The notes: generated by a model from the letters alone, not told the origin. Positions 33,730-43,688 are shown, counted from the first letter of the stretch. The stretch: DNA of 43,688 bases from Streptosporangiaceae bacterium (GCA_025934635.1 JAICWX010000033.1:1-43688); one strand, 5' to 3'. A program made the numbers and translations.

Positions 33730-35049
33730 TTGTCAGCTAATTTTCAGGCCGGCCAGGTCGTCCAGGTCACGATCACGGACGTGGCTCACGGCGGCTGGTG
33801 TGTCGCCCGGCCGGAAGACGGGCCCGTGGTGTTTGTCCGGCACGCACTGCCGGGCGAGACGGTCATGGCGCGGATCACCGAGGTCACGTCGCGGCTGGCG
33901 CGGGCCGAGGCGGTGCAGGTCCTTACCCCCTCGCCGGACCGGGTCGAGCCGCCCTGCCCGTACGCCGGCCCGGGCGCCTGCGGCGGCTGCGACTGGCAGC
34001 ACGCCACGCTGCCCGCCCAGCGGCAGCTCAAGGCCGCCGTGATCCGGCAGCAGCTCAAGCGGATGGCGGGCCTGGACCGCGAGGTCACGGTCGAGGCGCT
34101 GCCCGGCGATGAGGAGCCCGGAGACGGGAAGCCGGGCGCGGGCCTCGGCTGGCGGACGCGGGTGCAGTATGCGGTGCGCCCGGACGGCGTGGCCGGGCTG
34201 CGCGGCCACCGTTCGCACGACGTCGTCCCCATCGGCGAGTGCCTGATCGCCCACCCGGCCATCAACGATCTCGGCCTCACCGCCCGCCGCTGGCCCGCGA
34301 CGGCCTCGGTGGAGGCACTGGTGGCGGCCGGCTCGGGCGAGCGGGCCGTGATCGTCACCGCGAAGGGCTCCGTCCCCCCCGACACCGCCCCGGCGGCCGA
34401 CGCCGTGCTGCGCCGCACCGGCGCCGCCGGCCGCGGCCTGACCCCGCTCCGCGGCCGGGCCTACCTGACCCAGCACGCCGCGGGCCAGGACTGGCGGGTC
34501 AGCGCAAGCGCGTTCTGGCAGGTGCATCCCGGCGCGGCCGGCACGCTGACCGCGGCGGTGCTGACCGCGCTCGAGCCGCAGCCCGGCGACACGGCGCTCG
34601 ACCTGTACTGCGGCGCGGGGCTGTTCGCCGGGGCGCTCGCCCCCGCGGTCGGAGCCGCCGGGACCGTGACGGGGGTGGAGTCTGACCACGCCGCGGTGCG
34701 GGACGCCCGGCACAACCTGCGGCCGTGGCCCTGGGCCCGGGTGCACCGGGGTGACGTCGCCGCGGTCCTGCGCCGCGACCACCCGGAAGCCCGGCTGGTG
34801 GTGGCCGACCCGCCGCGCGCCGGGCTGGCCCGTGAGGTCATCGACTACCTCGGCGCGGACAGGCACGGCCCAGACAGGCAGAGTGCGGACCGGTTCGCCT
34901 ACGTCTCATGCGATCCGGCCACGCTGGCCCGCGACATCGGGCTGCTCACGGCCCGCGGCTGGACGCTCGCTGACCTGCGCGCGTTCGACGCGTTCCCGAT
35001 GACCCATCACGTCGAATGCGTCGCCACCCTGACCGCCGGCCCGGCGTAA
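33730..35049 (+). CDS. TRAM-domain class I SAM-dependent RNA methyltransferase (TrmA/RlmD family)
   Basis: A 439-residue enzyme that methylates uridine-C5 in RNA. The N-terminal TRAM domain (about 1-60: TITDVAHGGWCVARPEDG) binds RNA; a cysteine cluster PPCPYAGPGACGGCDWQH with a later GECL suggests a [4Fe-4S] centre. The methyltransferase domain has FWQVHPG, LDLYCGAGLFAG for SAM, VVADPPRAGL, and the nucleophile C394 in YVSCDPATLARD. TTG at 33730 follows AAGGA at six bases. It is a homologue of mycobacterial Rv2689c in the same block. Confidence 0.92.
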   Translation: MSANFQAGQVVQVTITDVAHGGWCVARPEDGPVVFVRHALPGETVMARITEVTSRLARAEAVQVLTPSPDRVEPPCPYAGPGACGGCDWQHATLPAQRQLKAAVIRQQLKRMAGLDREVTVEALPGDEEPGDGKPGAGLGWRTRVQYAVRPDGVAGLRGHRSHDVVPIGECLIAHPAINDLGLTARRWPATASVEALVAAGSGERAVIVTAKGSVPPDTAPAADAVLRRTGAAGRGLTPLRGRAYLTQHAAGQDWRVSASAFWQVHPGAAGTLTAAVLTALEPQPGDTALDLYCGAGLFAGALAPAVGAAGTVTGVESDHAAVRDARHNLRPWPWARVHRGDVAAVLRRDHPEARLVVADPPRAGLAREVIDYLGADRHGPDRQSADRFAYVSCDPATLARDIGLLTARGWTLADLRAFDAFPMTHHVECVATLTAGPA

Positions 35050-35079
35050 GCGGCCCTGGCGGTCAGGCCCGGCGGCGTG

Positions 35080-35346
35080 TTAGCTGCCCGGCTTGGCCGC
35101 GGATCCGCCGTCGGCCGTCCCGGTGACGTAATAGCCCAGGCCGGGGATGCGGGTCAGCAGGCCCTCGTCCTCCAGCGTGCGCAGCGCCTTGGCGCAGGTC
35201 TGCCGGGCATGCCCGTACTGCTGGCTCAGCGTGGTGATGGACGGCGTCGGCATGCCCGGGGCCAGTGTCCCCTCGGCTATCTCCCGGCGCATCCGTGCGG
35301 CCAGTCGCACATAGGCTCGTGGGTCCGATTCGTCACCTATCGACAC
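35080..35346 (-). CDS. Short GntR-family regulator
   Basis: An 88-residue protein from GTG 35346 containing only the GntR winged helix: RAYVRLAARMRREIAEG, PSITTLSQQYGHARQTCAKA and LEDEGLLTRIPGLGYYVTG. It lacks the usual ligand-binding domain. The frame is open to 35385 but that extension reads through a perfect palindrome, so the GTG just downstream of the operator is preferred. It is divergent from the F420-oxidoreductase gene at 35463; autoregulation and control of that gene are likely. Confidence 0.82.
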   Translation of the reverse strand: MSIGDESDPRAYVRLAARMRREIAEGTLAPGMPTPSITTLSQQYGHARQTCAKALRTLEDEGLLTRIPGLGYYVTGTADGGSAAKPGS

Positions 35347-35360
35347 CCTCGTACCATACT

Positions 35361-35382
35361 CGATTGGCAATATTGCCAATCG
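35361..35382. promoter_or_regulatory. Perfect 22-base palindrome, GntR operator candidate
   Basis: CGATTGGCAAT followed by its exact reverse complement ATTGCCAATCG. It lies 14 bases upstream of the GntR start and 80 bases upstream of the divergent oxidoreductase start. A related, looser TGGCA-AAA-TGCCA occurs at 37254-37266. Confidence 0.8.
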
Positions 35383-35462
35383 CAACGCTTCGACACTAGT
35401 CGAGATTAGACGAGGACCAGGAGAGGAGACTTCGAGATCCCTGGCTGGCAGGATGAGGAACC

Positions 35463-36392
35463 ATGAAATTCAGGATCTTCACCGAGCCGCAGCAGGGCGC
35501 CAGCTACCAGACGCTGCGGGCGGTGACGCTGGCCGCGGAGGAACTGGGCTTCGATGCCTTCTTCCGATCCGATCACTTCCTGGCCATGAGCGGCACCGGC
35601 CTGCCCGGGCCGACGGACGCGTGGGCCACGCTGGCCGGCCTGGCCGTGGAGACCAGCCGCATCCGCCTCGGGACGCTGATGAGCGCGGCGACGTTCCGGC
35701 TGCCCGGCCCGCTCGCGATCACCGTGGCGCAGGTCGACCAGATGAGCGGCGGCCGGGTGGAGTTCGGCCTCGGCGCCGGCTGGTTCGAGGGCGAGCACAC
35801 GGCCTACGGCATCCCGTTCCCGTCGCTCGGCGAGCGCTTCGAGCGGTTCGAGGAACAGCTGGAGATCATCACCGGGCTGTGGGGGACCGCGGACGGCGAG
35901 ACATTCTCCTTCGCCGGGACGCACTACCAGCTGACCGGCTCGCCCGCGCTGCCCCGGCCCGTCCAGCGCCCGCGCCCGCCGGTCCTGGTGGGCGGCACCG
36001 GGGCCCGCCGCACGCCGCGGCTGGCGGCCAGGTTCGCCGACGAGTACAACGTGGCGTTCGGCAGCGTGGCGGACACGGCGGCCGCGTTCGCGCGCGCCCG
36101 GGAGGCCTGCGAGGCCGCCGGGCGCGATCCCGCGTCCCTGATCTGCTCGGTGGCCCACACCGTGTGCTGCGGGAAGGACGAGGCCGAGTTCCGCCGCCGG
36201 GCCGCCGCGATCGGCCGGGAACCGGACGCCATGCGCGCCATCGGCGTCACCGGCACGCCGGATGAGGTGGCGGCCAAGATCGGCGGGTACGCCGAGATCG
36301 GCGCCGAACGCGTCTACCTGCAGGTGCTCGACCTGAGCGACCTCGACCACCTGGCGCTCATCGCCTCCGACGTGGTGCCCCAGGTCAGCTGA
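35463..36392 (+). CDS. LLM-class F420-dependent oxidoreductase
   Basis: A 309-residue TIM-barrel protein of the bacterial luciferase-like family. Typical stretches are LAAEELGFDAFFRSDHFLAM, TSRIRLGTLMSAATFRLPG, QMSGGRVEFGLGAGWFEGEH and RPPVLVGGTGARRTPRLAAR. Members use coenzyme F420 for hydride transfer to varied substrates; no specific substrate is indicated. It overlaps the convergent PEP-mutase-like gene by eight bases. The divergent GntR gene and palindrome suggest inducible expression. Confidence 0.88.
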   Translation: MKFRIFTEPQQGASYQTLRAVTLAAEELGFDAFFRSDHFLAMSGTGLPGPTDAWATLAGLAVETSRIRLGTLMSAATFRLPGPLAITVAQVDQMSGGRVEFGLGAGWFEGEHTAYGIPFPSLGERFERFEEQLEIITGLWGTADGETFSFAGTHYQLTGSPALPRPVQRPRPPVLVGGTGARRTPRLAARFADEYNVAFGSVADTAAAFARAREACEAAGRDPASLICSVAHTVCCGKDEAEFRRRAAAIGREPDAMRAIGVTGTPDEVAAKIGGYAEIGAERVYLQVLDLSDLDHLALIASDVVPQVS

Positions 36393-37200
36393 AGGCGCGC
36401 CGGGCCGCGGCGGCGCCGGCCGCGCTGCCCGCCCGGAAGCCGTACGTCCCCTGCTCGCGCAGTTCGGTCGCGGCGCTGACGACCGCCCCGAGCGCGGCGA
36501 ACGCGAACGCGCCGCCGACCGAGATCCGGCTCACCCCGGCCTGGGCGAGTTCGGCCACGGGCGGCACGCCCTCCAGGGCCAGGACGTTGACCGGCCGGTC
36601 CACCTCGCGGACCACCTGGCTGATGTCCTCCAGGCTCCGCAGGCCGGGGGCGTAGAGGACGTCGGCGCCGGCCTCCTGGAAGGCCTGCAGCCGGGCGATC
36701 GTGTCGGCCAGGTCCGGCCGGCCGTGCAGGTAGTTCTCGGCGCGGGCGGTGAGCACCAGGCGCCCGGGTCCGGCGTGCGCGGCCGCGGCGGCCGCCGCGA
36801 CGCGCTCGGCGGCCAGCCCGAGGTCGTAGATCGGGTCGTCCGGCCGGCCGGTGGAGTCCTCGACCGAGGCGCCCGCGAGCCCGACCTGGAGGGCCATGCC
36901 CATGGTCTCGGCCACGCCGGACGGGTCGTCCGCGAAACCGTTCTCCAGGTCAGCCGAGACCGGCAGGCCCGTCGCCGCCACGATGACCGCGGCGTGCACG
37001 ATGGCCTCCTGCCGGGTCACCGAGCCGTCATTGCGGCCCAGCGTGGCCGCGAAGCCCGAGCTGGTGGTGGCCAGCGCCTCGAACCCGAGCGACGCGAGCA
37101 GCCGGGCCGAGCCGAGGTCCCAGGGGTTCGGCATCAGGAGCGGCTCGCCCGCCCGGTGCATGGCCAGGAATCGCTGTGCCTTATCCGCCTGAATCGTCAT
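36385..37200 (-). CDS. Isocitrate lyase/PEP mutase superfamily protein
   Basis: A 271-residue TIM-barrel protein from ATG 37200. MPNPWDLGSARLLASLGF opens the fold; SADLENGFADDPSGVAET carries the Mg2+-binding acidic residues, and GASVEDSTGRPDDPIYD the conserved ED pair. The catalytic KKCGH-type cysteine of isocitrate lyase is absent, so it belongs to the broad PEP-mutase/oxaloacetate-hydrolase-like group of unknown substrate. It is divergent from the membrane protein at 37400. Confidence 0.87.
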   Translation of the reverse strand: MTIQADKAQRFLAMHRAGEPLLMPNPWDLGSARLLASLGFEALATTSSGFAATLGRNDGSVTRQEAIVHAAVIVAATGLPVSADLENGFADDPSGVAETMGMALQVGLAGASVEDSTGRPDDPIYDLGLAAERVAAAAAAAHAGPGRLVLTARAENYLHGRPDLADTIARLQAFQEAGADVLYAPGLRSLEDISQVVREVDRPVNVLALEGVPPVAELAQAGVSRISVGGAFAFAALGAVVSAATELREQGTYGFRAGSAAGAAAARRAFS

Positions 37201-37253
37201 GCCACTTAAAGTATCCCCCGTCACAGGGGAGGGGCAGGACCCGTGTCTGTCAT

Positions 37254-37266
37254 TGGCAAAATGCCA
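37254..37266. promoter_or_regulatory. Short palindrome TGGCA-AAA-TGCCA
   Basis: A 5-3-5 inverted repeat in the divergent intergenic region, 54 bases upstream of the PEP-mutase-like start. It resembles a shortened form of the GntR palindrome at 35361-35382 (shared ATTGGCAA). Weak evidence. Confidence 0.35.
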
Positions 37267-37399
37267 GTTCACGGAGCTAAGGTAGCTCGTTTCCCTTTTC
37301 GACTTCCTGCGGTGTGGTCACGCTCCGAAACTGAGGTCGTAATGGTTACAGCTAGCCATTTGGCTTGCGGGCCGGTAACCGCGATGCGATCGTTGACCA

Positions 37400-39376
37400 G
37401 TGCGCTCCCATGCCACCGCTACCAGGAGGATGCGTCTCGTCCTCTTCCTGGCGGTTGCGGCTGCCGCGACGGTGCTGGCAGGCGCTCTCCTGATGGCCGC
37501 GAGCGTGGTCTTGCGGCACGTCACGAAGCACCCGCCGGTCCTGCCAGCCCACCTGCTGCGGATCGGTGAGTACGTAGTCGCGGCCGGCCTCGCGTTCGGC
37601 CTGGTGGTCTTGGTGCTTTTCGCGGTCGGCCGGCTCGGGCGATCCAGACGGTCCAAGCTGGAGGCGGCTGTGCCCGGAGATCGCCAGGAAGCGCCCCGCC
37701 CGGAGTCGCACGGGCACGCCCGGCCGTCCGGGCACGGCGCAGCGCGTTCGTCCCGGCGGCCGGTGAACCCGACCAACGTGTACACCCCGGGCGGCCTGAT
37801 CGACGTGCCGAGGGACGGGCCCGCCCCCGGCGCGCCCGGCGGCCCGCCCATCCCGGAGATCCTGCGCACCGCCGGACCGGTCCCGAACGGCCCCGCCCCG
37901 GGCGGCCAGGTTCTCGAAGGCTCCGTTCTAGGCGGCCCCGGCCCAGTCAATCCTGGTCCCGGGGGCCCGGGTCCGGGCGGCCCGCCCGGCGGGCGAGGCC
38001 AGGACCGGCCGCCATCTGGCCGGGCCGGCTCCCCGCCGCCGCGCCCCGGCTACCAGCCCGGGATGAACCCGCCAAATCCAGGCCGGACACCGTACGGACC
38101 GGGTGGCACACCGGGACCGTCCCGCGATCACATGCGCCAGCGGGAGGCGCCGCGACACGGCCAGCCGATGCCGGGCCAGCCGATGCCGGGGCACACCGTA
38201 CCGGGCCAGCCGATGCCGGGGCCGCCCATGCCCGGGCCGCCCATGCCGGGCCGCCCGGGCATGCCGCGTCCCGAGCAGGGCATGCCGCGTCCCGAGCCCA
38301 TGCCGGGCGCGGGCGTGCCGCCCCGCGGTGCCCCGCCGCACCAGCCGCAGGCGCCACGCCCCGGCCCGTCCGGCCCGATGCGTGATTCCAGCTTGTTCCG
38401 CGACGGCATGCCGCGCGAGGGAATGGGACCCGGCGGCCCGGCCGGTCCCGGCCGTCCCGGCGGCGGTCCCTTGCCGCCCCGTGATCCGGCCTACCCGCCC
38501 CCGCCCGGCCCGGGCCACGGTGCCGGTTACGCGCCCGGCCCGGGGCCGGGAGCAGGCCCGGGCCAAAGACCGGGCCCAGGTCAAGGACCCGGCCCGGTCC
38601 CCGGCCCCGGGCCGCGCCCGGGCGGCGGCCAGGGACGGCACGCGCGCGGTCCCGGCTATAACGCCGCGGGCGGCCGCAGGCCCGGAGCGCCCCGCCCGGA
38701 ACCGAGCGAGTCCGCCGGTGAGTTCGACGGCGGGTACGCCAAGGTCATCCGCGCATCCGATAGTCCCGTCCGCCCGGCGCGGCGTCCGGGTCCCGGCCGC
38801 CCGCCGGGCGAGGTGCCCGCCGACGTGTTCGTCTACCGCGACACCGAGGACCAGCCCGGCGATGCCGGCCGAAAGCCGTCCGGCCCGGACGACCCGTCCT
38901 ACTGGTACGACCTGGCCGCGACCGGCCCGGCCGAGGAGACACCGCCGGTTCCGGCGGAGACCAGGGGCCCGTTCGAGCCGCTCGTGTCGTCCGCCGATCC
39001 GCCCGGTACCGTCCGCGGCCCCGCCGCGGACCCGGCCGCCGGCCCCGATGCCGCGGCCGCGGCACCCGGCGAAGGTGAGCCGGGCGAAACCCTTCATGCC
39101 CAGGCCCGCAAGCTCGAGCAGATCAAGGACCTGTACCTGACGGCGGAGGCCATCGGCGAGTCCAACGTCGACAAGCACTTCGACCAGTTGCTGGCCCAGC
39201 AGCGCGAGCTCATCAGCGATTACTTCAAGCAGTCGCCCGGGGCGCCGGACCATGATCTCGCCGGCCAGGCCGAGGGCTACCCGGAGACCACCGAGGAGCC
39301 TGCGGGCGGCCCCGGATTCCCGGCGTCCCCCGCCGAGAGCACGCGCGTCACCGCGGACCAGCCCCGAGTATGGTGA
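37400..39376 (+). CDS. Proline/glycine-rich membrane-anchored protein with C-terminal helical domain
   Basis: A 658-residue protein from GTG 37400 (ATG at 37430 abuts AGGAGG too closely). Two membrane helices (about 11-37 and 50-77) form a hairpin, after which residues 80-480 are almost wholly Pro/Gly/Arg low complexity, including QPMPG and PPMPG repeats. Then come islands that look conserved: AKVIRASDSPVRPA, SYWYDLAATG, and a helical, probably coiled-coil end RKLEQIKDLYLTAEAIGESN with DKHFDQLLAQQRELI (about 568-615). No known domain is recognised. Its stop overlaps the next gene by seven bases. A scaffold at the membrane is one possibility; function unknown. Confidence 0.8.
   Translation: MRSHATATRRMRLVLFLAVAAAATVLAGALLMAASVVLRHVTKHPPVLPAHLLRIGEYVVAAGLAFGLVVLVLFAVGRLGRSRRSKLEAAVPGDRQEAPRPESHGHARPSGHGAARSSRRPVNPTNVYTPGGLIDVPRDGPAPGAPGGPPIPEILRTAGPVPNGPAPGGQVLEGSVLGGPGPVNPGPGGPGPGGPPGGRGQDRPPSGRAGSPPPRPGYQPGMNPPNPGRTPYGPGGTPGPSRDHMRQREAPRHGQPMPGQPMPGHTVPGQPMPGPPMPGPPMPGRPGMPRPEQGMPRPEPMPGAGVPPRGAPPHQPQAPRPGPSGPMRDSSLFRDGMPREGMGPGGPAGPGRPGGGPLPPRDPAYPPPPGPGHGAGYAPGPGPGAGPGQRPGPGQGPGPVPGPGPRPGGGQGRHARGPGYNAAGGRRPGAPRPEPSESAGEFDGGYAKVIRASDSPVRPARRPGPGRPPGEVPADVFVYRDTEDQPGDAGRKPSGPDDPSYWYDLAATGPAEETPPVPAETRGPFEPLVSSADPPGTVRGPAADPAAGPDAAAAAPGEGEPGETLHAQARKLEQIKDLYLTAEAIGESNVDKHFDQLLAQQRELISDYFKQSPGAPDHDLAGQAEGYPETTEEPAGGPGFPASPAESTRVTADQPRVW
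38161..38310 (+). repeat. Degenerate 15-base tandem repeats encoding (Q/P)PMPG
   Basis: CAGCCGATGCCGGGC-type units recur with variants (CCGCCCATGCCGGGG, CATGCCGCGTCCCGAG) inside the low-complexity region. The encoded peptide alternates QPMPG, PPMPG and GMPRPE. Confidence 0.8.
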
Positions 39377-40185
39377 CGGAGGGCCGGCAGGCGCTGGTCA
39401 TCGCGCTGCTCGGCCTGGGAGAGGCCGGTTCGGCCATCGCGCGCGACCTGACCGCGGCACAGCTGCGCGTCCGCGGCTACGACCCCGCGGTAACCGCCGG
39501 CGAGCCCGTCCTCGGCACCGGGAACGAAGCCGAGGCGGCGCAGGGAGCTCACCTGGTGCTGAGCGTCAACAGCGCGAAGGCCGCGGTGGACGCGTTCAAG
39601 GCCGGCCTGCCCGGGCTGCTGGCCGGCGGCCGCCCGCGGCCGGACGTGGTCTGGGCCGACCTGAATACCGCCTCTCCGGGCATCAAGCGGCGGCTGGCCG
39701 GGCTCGCGGAAGAAGCGGGCGTGCCGTTCGCCGACGTGGCGATGATGGCCCCGGTCCCCGGCCGCGGCCTGCGCGTCCCGATGCTGGCCAGCGGAACCGG
39801 CGCCGCCCGCTACGCCGCCCTGCTCACGCCCCTGGGCGCCGGCATCGAGGTGCTCGACGGGCCCGCCGGCCTCGCCGCCAGCAAGAAACTCCTGCGCAGC
39901 GTGTTCTACAAGGGCATGGCCGCCTCGATCACCGAGGCCCTGGACGCCGCCCGGGCCGCGGGCGACGAGCCGTGGCTGCGTGAGCACATCGCCGCCGAGC
40001 TCGCCGCCATGGACTCCGCCACCCTGGACCGGATCACCCGCGGCACCCGCCAGCACGCGGTCCGCCGGGCCGCGGAGATGGAGGCGGCCGCGAGCATGCT
40101 CACCGAACTCGGCGTGCCGCCGCTGATGGCCGACGCCAGCCGGGCCCTGCACGAGCGCCTGACGGACGGCGAAACCGCTACGTGA
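39370..40185 (+). CDS. NAD(P)-dependent beta-hydroxyacid-dehydrogenase-like protein (DUF1932 type)
   Basis: A 271-residue protein. IALLGLGEAGSAIARDL is the N-terminal dinucleotide motif G-x-G-x-x-G; LVLSVNSAKAAVDAF and WADLNTASPGIKRRLAG follow as in the 6-phosphogluconate/3-hydroxyisobutyrate dehydrogenase family. GLAASKKLLRSVFYKGMAAS contains the candidate catalytic lysine, and the C-terminal helical part resembles DUF1932. ATG at 39370 overlaps the preceding gene by seven bases, and its stop overlaps the convergent LLM gene by eight. The substrate is not identifiable. Confidence 0.85.
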   Translation: MVTEGRQALVIALLGLGEAGSAIARDLTAAQLRVRGYDPAVTAGEPVLGTGNEAEAAQGAHLVLSVNSAKAAVDAFKAGLPGLLAGGRPRPDVVWADLNTASPGIKRRLAGLAEEAGVPFADVAMMAPVPGRGLRVPMLASGTGAARYAALLTPLGAGIEVLDGPAGLAASKKLLRSVFYKGMAASITEALDAARAAGDEPWLREHIAAELAAMDSATLDRITRGTRQHAVRRAAEMEAAASMLTELGVPPLMADASRALHERLTDGETAT

Positions 40186-41017
40186 GAGTCGCGAGCGCCT
40201 CGGCCAGCGGCTGGAGCGAGCCGGCCCTGGCGTGGTGCGGCAGGTTGATGATGACCAGGTCGACGCCCGCGTCGCGGTAGCCGGCCACGGCCGCCAGGAC
40301 GGGATCGAACCCCGCGTCCGGATCGATGCGCACGTTGACCGAGCACGTGATCTCGTTCACGTCCCGGCCGGCCGCGGCGCAGTGGCCCGCGAGGACCTCC
40401 TTCAGCTCGAGCCAGTCCTGCGGGTCGGTCACGATGGCGTTCCACTGCTGGGCCCAGCGCGCCACCGTGCGCAGCGTGCGCTGCTTGCCGCGGCCGCCGA
40501 TGGTGACCGGGGGGTGCGGCCGCTGGACCGGCTTCGGCTCGCACCGCGCGTCCGTCAGCTGGACGTACTGCCCGGTCAGGGTCGTCGTCTGCTGGCTCAG
40601 CAGGCGGACGATGGCCTCGGTGCCCTCGTCGAAGCGGTCGAATCGCTCGCGCAGCGGCGGCAGCTCGATGCCGTAGGCGTCGCATTCCAGCTGGTTCCAC
40701 CCGGCGCCCAGGCCGATTTCCAGCCGCCCGCCGGAGATGATGTCCACCGTCGCGGCCATGTTCGCCAGCACCGCCGGGTGCCGGTAGATCATCCCCGTGA
40801 CCTGGCTGCCCAGCCGGATCCGGCTGGTGGCCTGGGCCATCGCGGCCAGCATCGTCCAGGCCTCGAAGCACGGCCCGGTCAGGTCACCGGTCAGCGGGTA
40901 GAAGTGGTCCCAGTTCCACGCCGACTCGAACAGCGGGATCTCGTCCGCCGCGACCCACACGTCACGGAGCTCCTCCCACGTCTGGTGCTCGGGCCTGGTC
41001 TTGATCGCGAAGCGCAT
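40178..41017 (-). CDS. LLM-class F420-dependent oxidoreductase
   Basis: A 279-residue luciferase-like barrel; ATG at 41017 gives the family start MRFAIKTRPEHQTWEEL. Other conserved parts: IPLFESAWNWDHFYPLTGD, TSRIRLGSQVTGMIYRHPA, IISGGRLEIGLGAGWNQLEC and PPVTIGGRGKQRTLRTVARW. It differs substantially from the other family member at 35463, so they are not a recent duplication. Upstream lie two tandem palindromic sites (41192-41245), the nearest candidates for its control. Substrate unknown. Confidence 0.88.
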   Translation of the reverse strand: MRFAIKTRPEHQTWEELRDVWVAADEIPLFESAWNWDHFYPLTGDLTGPCFEAWTMLAAMAQATSRIRLGSQVTGMIYRHPAVLANMAATVDIISGGRLEIGLGAGWNQLECDAYGIELPPLRERFDRFDEGTEAIVRLLSQQTTTLTGQYVQLTDARCEPKPVQRPHPPVTIGGRGKQRTLRTVARWAQQWNAIVTDPQDWLELKEVLAGHCAAAGRDVNEITCSVNVRIDPDAGFDPVLAAVAGYRDAGVDLVIINLPHHARAGSLQPLAEALATLT

Positions 41018-41191
41018 GGGGTGACGTCCTAATGAGTCTCGTGGCCGGATCTCGCGGTTGCAGCCCAGGCTGATTCGCGGTTCCGGCAGCTGCCCGGAAA
41101 GCGGCGGTCCGAGCGCCATCGTACTGAGCCGCCCGTCCGCCGCGCCGAGCCGGTAATCCGCGTCCCGGGTACCTCCGCGAGGCACGCAAAC

Positions 41192-41214
41192 GGCATGGAT
41201 GGAGCATCAATGCC
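41192..41214. promoter_or_regulatory. Palindromic site A upstream of the LLM gene
   Basis: GGCAT-GGATG-GAG-CATCA-ATGCC: an imperfect 23-base inverted repeat, matching at nine of ten arm positions (GGCATnGATG with CATCnATGCC). It is the first of two similar sites with centres 31 bases apart. Confidence 0.6.
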
Positions 41215-41222
41215 GCAATCGC

Positions 41223-41245
41223 GACATGAATGGAGCATCAATGTC
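41223..41245. promoter_or_regulatory. Palindromic site B upstream of the LLM gene
   Basis: GACAT-GAATG-GAG-CATCA-ATGTC: outer arms GACAT/ATGTC and inner ATG/CAT match. It shares ATGGAGCATCAATG exactly with site A; the compensating changes GCAT/ATGC to ACAT/ATGT keep the symmetry, which argues for selection on the palindrome. Confidence 0.6.
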
Positions 41246-41367
41246 GTTTCCCGGACGCGGACGAGAGCCGGTCCGGTAATGGGCGTGAACTGTGGTGCGG
41301 CTGCGATAGCTGAGGCCGGGAACCGGGAGCAGTCGCCAAGCATCACCCTGCCCGCCCAACCCAAAGT

Positions 41368-41383
41368 ATCTTGACGTCAAGAT
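41368..41383. promoter_or_regulatory. Operator-like palindrome 1 upstream of acnA
   Basis: ATCTTGACGTCAAGAT is a perfect 16-base palindrome. Its TTGACG doubles as the -35 box of the predicted acnA promoter, so a bound protein would block RNA polymerase. Confidence 0.7.
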
Positions 41384-41399
41384 GTTTTCCCGGTACCCT
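41371..41399 (+). promoter_or_regulatory. acnA: Predicted acnA promoter
   Basis: TTGACG (41371-41376), a 17-base spacer, and TACCCT (41394-41399) fit a housekeeping-sigma promoter. Start of transcription would be near 41406, giving a leader of about 75 bases. Confidence 0.55.
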
Positions 41400-41407
41400 C
41401 GGTAAGT

Positions 41408-41423
41408 AGCTTGATATCGAGAT
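41408..41423. promoter_or_regulatory. Operator-like palindrome 2 upstream of acnA
   Basis: AGCTTGATATCGAGAT is a near-palindrome sharing CTTGA..TC.AGAT with site 1. Its centre is 40 bases from that of site 1, about four helical turns, and it sits at or just after the predicted transcription start. Confidence 0.6.
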
Positions 41424-41480
41424 ACTGTAGGTTAGTTACAGCGCGGGACCGCACGGGACGAGCGAGGAGGCTCAGCAACG

Positions 41481-43688
<2,208 letters not shown>

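Noticed and set aside
33533..33730. Small 65-codon frame on the minus strand overlapping the ceoB start
   Set aside because: It overlaps ceoB in another frame and passes through the hairpin region; no ribosome site or recognisable family.

Overview
The window is a high-GC chromosomal segment of an actinobacterium. Its G/C-rich third positions, frequent GTG and TTG starts, and families largely restricted to Actinobacteria (DUF3145, DUF3093, DUF3710, DUF4193, DUF4235, GuaB1, F420-type luciferase-like oxidoreductases) suggest a streptosporangial or thermomonosporaceous relative. The genus cannot be fixed from the sequence. No rRNA, tRNA, CRISPR array or intact transposon was seen.

Positions 1-12464 form an accessory molybdenum-enzyme region. 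A MoxR-type ATPase (cut by the window edge) and a CoxE-type VWA protein run rightward. XdhC, CoxG and a TSUP exporter run leftward. A PadR-type regulator follows, then a leftward coxM-coxS-coxL-like operon for a molybdenum hydroxylase. The large subunit carries AYRGPWA where CO dehydrogenases have AYxCSFR, so CO is probably not the substrate. A shared motif (TTTGCGCAGGT[C/A]AA) lies in the TSUP-PadR intergenic region and upstream of coxM, suggesting one regulator for the module. Next comes a formate-dehydrogenase-like molybdopterin oxidoreductase, translationally coupled to a CBS-domain protein.

Positions 12571-20829 are mixed: an ArsR plus AHSA1-flavin-barrel fusion pair with an operator, apolipoprotein N-acyltransferase, DUF3145, GuaB1, ChrA, a VOC protein, and a TetR gene followed by a short-chain dehydrogenase wrecked by an internal deletion.

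Positions 20904-35049 are mostly housekeeping: DUF2079, an AlkZ-like winged-helix protein, a lytic transglycosylase, an MFS carrier, and ferrochelatase overlapping an inositol monophosphatase. Then follows a block resembling mycobacterial suhB-DUF4193-DUF3093-dut-DUF3710-ceoC-ceoB-TRAM methyltransferase. Three genes usual in that block (DUF3159, OB-fold, APC permease) are absent here, and the permease position holds a short hairpin sequence resembling an IS605-type end.

Positions 35080-43688 hold a short GntR gene with a perfect palindromic operator, two luciferase-like F420 oxidoreductases, a PEP-mutase/isocitrate-lyase-like protein, a proline/glycine-rich membrane protein, a beta-hydroxyacid-dehydrogenase-like protein, and aconitase, which runs off the right edge. 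The 463-base stretch before aconitase holds two pairs of palindromic sites and a well-placed promoter.
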